This document shows positions 8,781 through 15,883 of a DNA stretch of 64,000 nucleotides, in pieces. The stretch is taken from contig JACONN010000002.1 of assembly GCA_014323675.1 (NCBI GenBank), positions 1,240,001 to 1,304,000 of the forward strand, read 5' to 3'. The notes beneath the pieces were generated by a model that worked only from the letters and a program-made list of their open reading frames with translations, was not told the origin of the DNA and did not search any database. How positions within the stretch are numbered: position 1 is the stretch's first letter; each line of letters opens with the position of its first letter. A program made the position numbers and the translations under genes. This stretch comes from Hormoscilla sp. GM7CHS1pb (GTDB lineage Bacteria > Cyanobacteriota > Cyanobacteriia > Cyanobacteriales > Desertifilaceae).

Positions 8781-9354
8781 AGCTATAGCATTATCCATGT
8801 GGCAACTCACGCGGAATTTAAACCCGGTAAAATTGAGAATTCTTACATTCAGTTTTGGAACGAAAAATTGCAATTGGATCGACTCAGGCAACTGTCAGAA
8901 AAATCCCAGTGGAGTGCAGATCCAAAGGTAGAACTGCTGGTTCTGAGTGCCTGTAAAACGGCCTTGGGAAATGAACAAGCAGAATTGGGATTTGCTGGTT
9001 TAGCCTTACAAGCAGGCGTGAAGACAGCAATAGGCAGCCTTTGGTATGTCAGCGATCGGGGTTCCCTGGCACTGATGAGTGAATTTTATCATCAATTGAA
9101 GACTGCTCCCCTGAAAACTGAGGCTTTGAGACAAACTCAGTTGGCTATGCTTAAAGAACAAGTCCTCATTAAAGATGGACAGTTACAACTGCCCGATCGG
9201 GTTATCCCTATCCCAGAAGAAATTGCCAGTACCGGCCTGACTACTCTCTCTCATCCCTACTTTTGGTCCGCTTTCACCGTTATTGGCAATTGGAATTAAA
9301 GGTCAGTTGTCAGTTGTTAGTTGTTACTGGAACCGCCGGGGAATGTCAATTACT

Positions 9355-10296
9355 CTATGGCTGGCGCCACGCTACGCGATCAGCATTACTCAACGGCGGA
9401 ATTCCTGCTAAATCAAGGATTTGGGGAATCAAATCTTCTCGCCTGACTGCCATCAAGTGGACGCCTTGACATAACTGACGTGCTAGAAGCACTTGTTCGG
9501 CTGCAATTTTCATCCCTTCCTGTAGAGGATCTGCTGCTGCTGCTAAGCTGTCTATAATCTCATCAGGAATCTGCACGCCGGGAACTTTCCGATTGATGAA
9601 TTTGGCGTTTTTCGCTGATTTTAGCAGAAATATTCCTGCCAGTATCGGTTTGTCAACTCCAGCGGCGATCTGATTCATAAACTTTTCTAAGCGATCGAAA
9701 TCGGTAATCAGCTGGCTTTGGAAAAATTGGGCCCCCGCTGCTAACTTCTTTTCAAACCGACTCTGTAAACCCGACCAGCTTTTCAACTGTGGATCGACTG
9801 CTGCACCTGCAAATATGTCTAAAGCACCATCTGTCAGTGGCTTTTCATTGGCGTCTACGCCGTGATTGAGTTTATCAATCAGCTGGAGTAAGCGAACTGA
9901 TTCTAGGTCAAATACTCCTTTAGCATCAGGATGATCCCCCGCCTTGACCGGGTCCCCAGTCAAGGCTAAAATGTTATGAATCCCCAAAGCATGTGCGCCC
10001 ATGAGGTCAGCTTGCAAACCTATGCGGTTGCGATCGCGACAAGCAACCTGGCATACTGGTTCAATTCCGGACTGCAATAAAATCACCGATGCTGCTAGGG
10101 GACACATCCGCAGCACGGCGCGACTGCCATCGGTAATATTGACTGCATGCACTCTACCCTCGAGCAGTTGCGCCATTTTCACCATATGTGCAGGATCCCC
10201 CCCTTTGGGTGGCGCTATCTCTGCGGTGATCAGAAATTCTCCAGTTGCAACTGCTGCACGAAAAGATGGTTTCAACTTGTGACTTAAATCGGTCAT
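9355..10296 (-). CDS. metF: Methylenetetrahydrofolate reductase (MetF-like)
   Basis: 313 residues of the MTHFR TIM-barrel family, which reduces 5,10-methylene-THF to 5-methyl-THF for methionine synthesis. Motifs: EIAPPKGGD near residue 27 (family EhxPPkg), VNITDGSRAVLRM, the FAD-region NILALTGDP near residue 110, and GAQFFQSQLITDFD near residue 190. The last ten residues (ADRVAWRQP and stop) are encoded by a copy of the palindromic repeat at 9356-9382, so the repeat has supplied the gene's stop codon. A CDS this short is normal for cyanobacterial and archaeal-type MetF. Confidence 0.88.
   Translation of the reverse strand: MTDLSHKLKPSFRAAVATGEFLITAEIAPPKGGDPAHMVKMAQLLEGRVHAVNITDGSRAVLRMCPLAASVILLQSGIEPVCQVACRDRNRIGLQADLMGAHALGIHNILALTGDPVKAGDHPDAKGVFDLESVRLLQLIDKLNHGVDANEKPLTDGALDIFAGAAVDPQLKSWSGLQSRFEKKLAAGAQFFQSQLITDFDRLEKFMNQIAAGVDKPILAGIFLLKSAKNAKFINRKVPGVQIPDEIIDSLAAAADPLQEGMKIAAEQVLLARQLCQGVHLMAVRREDLIPQILDLAGIPPLSNADRVAWRQP
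9356..9382. repeat. Palindromic repeat forming the 3' end of metF
   Basis: TATGGCTGGCGCCACGCTAC followed by GCGATCA. It differs by only one base from the copy at 18882 over the core. Read on the minus strand it encodes ADRVAWRQP and the TAG. Confidence 0.75.
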
Positions 10297-10355
10297 TCTG
10301 CTACTTTTTATATTTTCATCCTCAATGGTGGCAGCTAGACGGTGCTCTACATACT

Positions 10356-11363
10356 TTATAATGGTTGCGAGTAACCTAGGGCTGCTTTCACTTCGGCCAG
10401 GGTTTGGTTGGCGATCGCCTCTGCCTTTTGGCGTCCTTCTCGCAGCACTGACTCTAGATATCCCTTTGAGGCCATTATGCGATCGTATTTTTCTTGAATT
10501 GGCTGCAACGCCTGAATTACCGTCTCCGTCAGCAAGGGCTTAAACTGACCCCATCCCATATCCTGACATTCTGCGGCGACATCTGACTTACTTTTTCCAG
10601 ACAGCAGCATATAAAGTGTCAACAGGTTATGACATTCTGGACGTTCCGGGTTGTCAAACTCCAAACCACGCACCGGATCCGTCTTGCAGCGCTTAATCTT
10701 TTTGGCGATCGCCTCTTTTGTGTCTAGCAAGTTGATCCTACTTAGTTCTGAGGGGTCTGACTTGGACATTTTCTTCGTCCCATCTGTCAAACTCATCACC
10801 CTTGCCCCTTCTTTACGGATGAGCGGTTCTGGTAATTTCAAAATTGTCTGACCATTCCCAAACTGGTGGTTCAACCTGACCGCTATGTCCCGAGTCAGTT
10901 CCAGATGTTGCTTCTGATCCTCTCCCACTGGCACTTTATCCGCTTGGTACAGCAAGATATCCGCTGCCATCAGTACGGGATAGTCTAGCAACCCCGTGCC
11001 GACATTTTCCCCTTGCTTCACTGCTTTTTCCTTAAACTGGATCATGTCTTGCAGCCAGTTTAGCGGTGTAATACAGTTTAGCAGCCAGGCGAGTTCGCTG
11101 TGAGCCGATATATGGGACTGGACAAATATAGTACTATATGTTAAGTCTATGCCGCAAGCTAGATATAGCGCGGCTATAGTATAGCTATCAGCTGCTAGGG
11201 TCGCTGGGTTGTGAGGTACTGTAATCGCGTGTAAATCTACCACGCAGAAGTAATTTTCATATTGGTTCTGTCCTTCTACCCAGTTGCGAATGGCACCGAT
11301 ATAGTTACCCAGATGGAGATTGCCAGTTGGTTGTACCCCCGAAAGAATGCGTTGCTTACTCAT
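10356..11363 (-). CDS. trpS: Tryptophanyl-tRNA synthetase
   Basis: 335 residues, a class I synthetase that charges tRNA-Trp. GVQPTGNLHLGNYIGAIRNW at residues 9-28 holds the HIGH-equivalent, and KKMSKSDPSE near residue 195 is the KMSKS loop. DILLYQADKVPVGEDQKQH is the tryptophan/dimer segment typical of bacterial TrpS. Length is as expected. It lies 59 bases upstream of metF on the same strand and may be co-transcribed with it. Confidence 0.95.
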   Translation of the reverse strand: MSKQRILSGVQPTGNLHLGNYIGAIRNWVEGQNQYENYFCVVDLHAITVPHNPATLAADSYTIAALYLACGIDLTYSTIFVQSHISAHSELAWLLNCITPLNWLQDMIQFKEKAVKQGENVGTGLLDYPVLMAADILLYQADKVPVGEDQKQHLELTRDIAVRLNHQFGNGQTILKLPEPLIRKEGARVMSLTDGTKKMSKSDPSELSRINLLDTKEAIAKKIKRCKTDPVRGLEFDNPERPECHNLLTLYMLLSGKSKSDVAAECQDMGWGQFKPLLTETVIQALQPIQEKYDRIMASKGYLESVLREGRQKAEAIANQTLAEVKAALGYSQPL

Positions 11364-11469
11364 AAATAGTTCTTTGCGATCGTCAAGCTGCCCTTGTACT
11401 ACATTAACTATACTTGTAATACCCCAGCCGATCTGAGATGCTTACCCTACTCCCCAGCTTTTTTAACAT

Positions 11470-11645
11470 GGCGTTGCACAACAACACCTATGTATGTTGA
11501 CATTCACCATACATAGTGACCGACTCGGGTGAATGAATGTCATTATTTGTGTTAAGATAGCCATTAGCCATTAGCCATTAGCCATTAGCCATTAGCCATT
11601 AGCTATTAACCATTAGCCATCATCATGTCCCCAATGTGCAACGCC
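11470..11645. mobile_element. MITE-like element, family 1, with exact 8-bp target duplication
   Basis: A 176-bp element with 10-bp perfect terminal inverted repeats (GGCGTTGCAC ... GTGCAACGCC) flanked on both sides by TTTAACAT (11462-11469 and 11646-11653). No coding capacity. It contains a tandem array of the 7-mer AGCCATT from 11559 to 11620, six perfect units then three variants. Copies with the same ends lie at 12196 and 14550. The 8-bp duplication proves insertion; the transposase that moves it is not in the window. Confidence 0.9.
11559..11620. repeat. Tandem heptamer array (AGCCATT) within the family 1 element
   Basis: Six perfect units followed by AGCTATT, AACCATT and AGCCAT. This is the short-tandem-repeat class common in filamentous cyanobacteria. 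The array lies wholly inside the mobile element at 11470-11645. Confidence 0.85.
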
Positions 11646-11757
11646 TTTAACATATCTTACTCTAGGTAGGGCAAATTTGAATTTTTTTGAAGTTCTGTTA
11701 AGCTATAATACTTAGTATTGGCAGTCAATCAATAAATAAGCATATTTATCTAGACAA

Positions 11758-12060
11758 ATGAAACAAATTTTGTCTCTCGATTACGCGGCCCAACTGCGAG
11801 CCTGTGTGGAACGGGCCAGGGATATCTCAGATGGGGCGAAAGCATCTGTAGAATTTGCGCAGCTGTGCGATCGCCTAGGGGCAGAAAACCCCCAAGTAGC
11901 TGAGTTGCTGGATATTCTCTGGAAGGAATTCCTGGCGGCCAACCGGTCAGCTACCTTTTGGCAGCAAATCTGTGATGTGGAAAAGGAGCTGTCAGAACGG
12001 ATGGCTCAAACTAATCTACAATTAAAGCAGGAGTACTTGCGCTTGATGCAAGAGCAATAG
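11758..12060 (+). CDS. Small conserved-looking hypothetical protein
   Basis: A 100-residue soluble, charged, helical protein (MKQILSLDYAAQLRACVERA at the start; KELSERMAQTNLQLKQEYLR at the end, coiled-coil like). No known domain recognised. The ATG follows an AT-rich leader without a strong ribosome site. It precedes the broken glgX by 50 bases on the same strand. Codon use looks like its neighbours, so I think it is real. Confidence 0.6.
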   Translation: MKQILSLDYAAQLRACVERARDISDGAKASVEFAQLCDRLGAENPQVAELLDILWKEFLAANRSATFWQQICDVEKELSERMAQTNLQLKQEYLRLMQEQ

Positions 12061-12110
12061 CAGGTCAAATATCAGGGCTACGATCGGTAACTTAAAAGGG
12101 AAGATTGAGT

Positions 12111-14354
12111 ATGTATGTTCCAGTATGGCCTGGCAAGTCTTATCCTCTGGGAGCGACCTGGGATGGCAAAGGCACCAACTTCGCCCTGTATAGCGGGCAT
12201 TGCACATTTTGGGGATGATGCCCTTTTTTGCACATAACTGAAAATGGCTTGTAGTCTAAGTTTGAGAGTTCTGCAACTATCTCCATCATCCCGTTATTGT
12301 GCAACGCCGTATAGCGAAAACGCCACCCAGGTCGAACTATGTCTGTTTGACAGCGAAAATCGCGAAACCAGAGTTTCTCTTACTGAACTCAAGAACTATG
12401 TCTGGCACGGATACCTGCCGGGGATCGGTCCGGGTCAGCGCTACGGGTTTCGCGTTCACGGTCCCTTCGCCCCAGAGTCAGGTCACCGCTTTAATCCCCA
12501 CAAGCTTCTGCTCGACCCCTATGCTAAGGCCCTTGATGGGGAAATTGGCTACGGTCAGGAGATATTTGGCTATCCTTGGGATGCTCCCGAACAAGATTTG
12601 GCCTTCTCTCAATTGGATGACGCTCATCTGGTTCCTAAGGCGATCGTCGTAGATGAGTCCTTTGACTGGGGAGATGACAAGCTACTGCGCATTCGAGAAC
12701 ATGAGACCCTGATCTACGAGATGCATGTTAAGGGCTTTACCAAGCTGCATCCCGATATTCCACGATCCCTGCAGGGCACCTATGCGGGTCTGGGACATCC
12801 GGCGGCGATCGCCTATTTGCAATCCCTGGGCATCACCGCCGTCGAGCTAATGCCAGTGCATCACTTCCTCTCCCAACCGGGACATTTAGTGGACAAAGGC
12901 TTGAAAAACTACTGGGGTTACGACTCGATTTGCTTCTTAGCGCCTTACTTCGGTTACTGCGCTACCAAGAACCCCGAACAGCAAGTCCGCGAGTTCAAAC
13001 GCATGGTCAAGGCCCTGCATGCTGGGGGGATTGAGGTGATTCTCGATGTAGTTTATAACCACACGGGGAAGGCAATCAGTTAGGTCCGACCCTGTCTCTG
13101 CGGGGCATTGATAATGCTACTTACTATCGCCTGGTAGAGGACGATCGCCGCTACTACATGGACTTTACCGGTTGCGGCAATTCCCTCAATGTCAGCCATC
13201 CCCAGGTGTTAAAGTTAATCATGGATAGCCTGCGCTACTGGGTGTTGGAGATGCATGTGGATGGGTTCCGCTTCGATCTGGCTTCGGCCCTGGCACGAGA
13301 ACTTTATGAAGTGAATAGTCTGGCAGCCTTCTTTGACATCATTCACCAAGACCCAGTGCTATCAAATGTGAAATTGATTGCCGAACCCTGGGATATTGCC
13401 GATGGTGGCTATCAAGTGGGAAATTTTCCCTTGTTGTGGTCGGAATGGAACGGTCGTTACCGGGATGCGGTGCGAGATTTCTGGCGGGGCGAGGAAGGCA
13501 AATTGGGGGAATTTGCTTATCGGTTCACGGGTAGCTCGGATTTGTATGAGTTTAACGGACGGCGGCCTAGTGCTAGCATTAATTTTATTACTGCCCATGA
13601 TGGTTTTACCCTCAATGATTTGGTCAGCTATAATGACAAGCACAACGAAGCGAATGGGGAAGATAATCGCGATGGGGAAAGCCACAATCGCTCCTGGAAT
13701 TGTGGTGTGGAGGGAGAAACGGACGATCCCAAGGTGCTGCGATTGCGAAATCGCCAGCGACGCAATTTTTTAGTGACTCTGATGCTGTCTCAAGGGGTTC
13801 CCATGCTGGTGAGTGGTGACGAACTGGGACGCACCCAGAAAGGTAATAATAACCTTTATTGTCAAGATAATGAAATTTCCTGGCTGGATTGGGATTTGCA
13901 GGAGGAAAATGCTAATTTACTAGACTTTACTCGCCAGTTGATCTACTTCCGCCGCCGCCATCCCGTGTTCCGTCGTCGCATGTGGTTTCAGGGTCGCGCT
14001 ATCTATGGCTCGGATGTGTTAGACCTGGGTTGGTTTAATCCCGATGGCGTGGAAGTGACAGAAGAACAGTGGCAAGAAGGCTATGCTAAGGCGATCGCGG
14101 TTTTCCTGAACGGAGAAGAAATTGTCGCACGCGGGCCCTATGGAGAGCGGGTGATGGATGATAGTTTCCTAGTCTTGTTCAATGCTCACTACGAAACTAT
14201 TGAATTTGTACTGCCAGAGCGCTTGAAAGAACGGGAGTGGTCGGTGGTCATTGATACGAAGAAAGCCCGCTTTGTCGAAGCTGGCAAACGCTACATTGGC
14301 GATACTGTAGTTCCCGTTAATGCCCGCTCGATCGTTGTCCTGCAAAGACGGTAA
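12111..14354 (+). pseudogene. glgX: Glycogen debranching enzyme GlgX, interrupted by a mobile element and a frameshift
   Basis: The start [20 protein letters not shown] and the rest ([100 protein letters not shown]) give an isoamylase-type GH13 enzyme that removes alpha-1,6 branches from glycogen. A 113-bp family 1 element (12196-12308) splits the codons for NFALYS|ENATQ, duplicating GTATAGCG and ending the product after about 35 residues. A second lesion near 13065-13068 (CACGGGGAAGG, one G fewer than VVYNHTxEGN requires) shifts frame until about 13084. Removing the element plus one duplication and adding one G restores the gene. It lies near glgP. Confidence 0.92.
12196..12308. mobile_element. 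MITE-like element, family 1, inserted in glgX
   Basis: A 113-bp element with ends GGCATTGCAC and GTGCAACGCC (one mismatch as inverted repeats), flanked by GTATAGCG at 12188-12195 and 12309-12316. Its interior (CATTTTGGGGATGATGCCC, CTTGTAGTCTAAG, CATCATCCCG) is nearly the same as the copy at 14550. No ORF. Element plus duplication is 121 bp, so excision of both is needed to restore the frame. Confidence 0.93.
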
Positions 14355-14370
14355 TTAGTAATGCCCGACA

Positions 14371-14491
14371 GGGTGCATCTCATATTTGCGTCGCCCTCAC
14401 CCTTTAGGGTAGGGCTACCGGAACAAAGCCCGTCTGCGCGGGCGATAATACATGTATTATCGATGTCCATTGGCGAAAGTGAGATGCACCC
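14371..14491. mobile_element. MITE-like element, family 2, with exact 8-bp target duplication
   Basis: A 121-bp element with 12-bp perfect inverted ends (GGGTGCATCTCA ... TGAGATGCACCC), flanked by GCCCGACA at 14363-14370 and 14492-14499. Similarity between the ends continues imperfectly inward. No coding capacity. It sits 16 bases after the glgX stop. Its ends differ from family 1, so a second transposase must have mobilised it. Confidence 0.9.
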
Positions 14492-14549
14492 GCCCGACAG
14501 CTCCCGATCGAGCGGGACAGGCAAGATGCCTGTCCTACGGAACTTATTT

Positions 14550-14671
14550 GGCGTTGCACATTTTGGGGATGATGCCCTTTTTTGCACCAGCAAAACGCTA
14601 CTGAAACTGGCTTGTAGTCTAGGTTTAAAACTTCTGCAACTATGCCCATCATCCCGTAATTGTGCAACGCC
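14550..14671. mobile_element. MITE-like element, family 1, third copy
   Basis: A 122-bp copy with perfect 10-bp ends GGCGTTGCAC/GTGCAACGCC. Its interior is nearly identical to the copy in glgX but has about nine extra bases near CCAGCAAAACGCTA. No target duplication is visible (ACTTATTT against AAAAAACC), so this copy is older or has rearranged flanks. Confidence 0.85.
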
Positions 14672-14777
14672 AAAAAACCATCTAGACTTTCCTCCTCAAT
14701 TGAGAGGCACTTTCACTTCCCCCCCCCCGATCGGTGCTATAGATAGATAGGAAGCTCTGAAATATGCGGAGGAAGCT

Positions 14778-15411
14778 ATGTTGGCTGTCGTTTCGCCCGA
14801 AAAAATTTACCTATCGACGGGAACTGTGGTGCGATCGCCTGCCACCTGGCAGGAGTATCAAGCATTGTGCGATCGGCGAGGGGATGGCTCCATTCCCCGG
14901 ATCAAATATCGTTCTGGAAAAGTGTTTCTCATGTCACCCTTACCAAAACACGGACGAGACGCCAGTTCGATCGCGGACATCATCAAAGTGCTGCTCGATC
15001 GCATAGGGCGGGAGTATGATTCGTTTACCCCAGTGACAATGCAACTGCCAGAAGAAAGCGGGATTGAGCCAGACTATTGCTTTTACATCGATCGCTGGGA
15101 AGCAGTTTCGGGTAAAGAGCGGATTGACTGGCGTAACGACCCACCGCCGGATCTGGTGTTGGAAATTGATGTGACCAGCTATTCCGATGTAAGCGATTAT
15201 ATTCCCTATCGGGTGCCGGAAGTCTGGTTGTTTCGCAACAAACAACTGTCAATCTACCAACTTCAGGGCGACGGATACGATCTCAGATCGCAAAGTCGGT
15301 ATTTTCCAGAGGCCCAACCTGGAGGAGGCGATCGGTCGATGTTTGCAAATTGCCTACCAGCGCAATACTAGCGCCGCTATTCGGGATCTGAAGCAGCGGT
15401 TGGGAGAATAG
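14778..15411 (+). pseudogene. Uma2-family (DUF820) putative endonuclease, frameshifted near the 3' end
   Basis: The Uma2/DUF820 family is a PD-(D/E)xK-type nuclease fold greatly expanded in cyanobacteria, function unknown. Seen here: ATWQEYQALCDRRGDG, the central GIEPDYCFYI (first acidic residue), and DLVLEIDVTS (ExD). The open frame stops at 15371 with an atypical tail after YFPEA. Moving one base at GCCCAACC (15313-15315) gives NLEEAIGRCLQIAYQRNT and SAAIRDLKQRLGE, the family's usual end, stopping at 15411. So one C is extra. A GGAGG ribosome site precedes the ATG. Confidence 0.85.
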
Positions 15412-15440
15412 GGAAGCGATCGTTCCTTCCCTATTCTCCC
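15402..15440 (+). terminator. Hairpin at the end of the Uma2 gene
   Basis: GGGAGAATAGGGAA (15402-15415) and TTCCCTATTCTCCC (15427-15440) form a perfect 14-bp stem with an 11-base loop. The left arm includes the restored stop codon of the Uma2 gene. There is no T-run after it. Confidence 0.55.
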
Positions 15441-15790
15441 TAAATGCCTGGATCTCTTTTCTACCTTTTTACTATAGTTGTTGGATTGAAGGGCGATGGC
15501 GCTGCGCGCACCCCAGGCGGAGCCGTGGGAACGAGGGTTTTAATCACCACGTTGGCGGCGATCGCACTCTTCCCATACCCAATGAATGTTACTGGCGGCT
15601 CCTATCCCAGTCTCAGGATTTATCGGCTCGCAGAGTCGAGCGAGTGAATGCGATCGCGCCAAAAAGATTAAACAAAAATCTGTCAACAACACCTCACTGA
15701 CCAACTCTATGTCCATGCCGGATAACGGCCTCAAGATTAGCGGCGCGAGACCAACTATCGGAAAAATGCCGAGCCATCATAGTCCCTGGT

Positions 15791-15841
15791 AAACACTAAA
15801 GTGTTTACTACAAACGGTTCGTAGTAAACACTTTAGTGTTT
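15791..15841. repeat. Palindromic repeat with CACTAAAGTG core between convergent genes
   Basis: Perfect 21-bp arms (AAACACTAAAGTGTTTACTAC and its complement) around a 9-base loop. It is the same family and loop length as the copies at 4876 and 52377. It lies between the Uma2 gene and the converging glgP, which suits a transcription stop. Flanking GCGCCCCCGTGAGGGATACG resembles part of the repeat at 8590. Confidence 0.8.
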
Positions 15842-15883
15842 GCGCACGGCTAGCGCCCCCGTGAGGGATACGGAAACCAACTA

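Larger units (their letters stand above)
7924..9299 (+). pseudogene. CHAT-domain (caspase-like) protease, N-terminally truncated and frameshifted
   Basis: The sequence matches cyanobacterial TPR-CHAT proteases: QLYELLIAPLEPEL, MNKGLRAFPIAALNNGEQF, KYAVGLIPSFSLTDTRY, the catalytic-His motif IIHVATHAEF, and the catalytic-Cys motif LLVLSACKTALGNEQAELGFAGLA, ending HPYFWSAFTVIGNWN. The N-terminal TPR region is missing; the left end abuts the transposase remnant. A frameshift near 8090 separates an early segment from the frame starting at 8145. Between the TDTRY and catalytic-His motifs the expected helices are replaced by scrambled sequence holding two copies of a palindromic repeat. The His/Cys dyad survives but the gene is very likely dead. 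Confidence 0.8.

Noticed and set aside
11559-11620. Possible CRISPR array
   Set aside because: The repeat is a 7-base unit without spacers; it is a simple tandem array inside a mobile element.
14291-14673. Several 89-129 codon frames after glgX
   Set aside because: They run through two mobile elements and repeats; no domain similarity.
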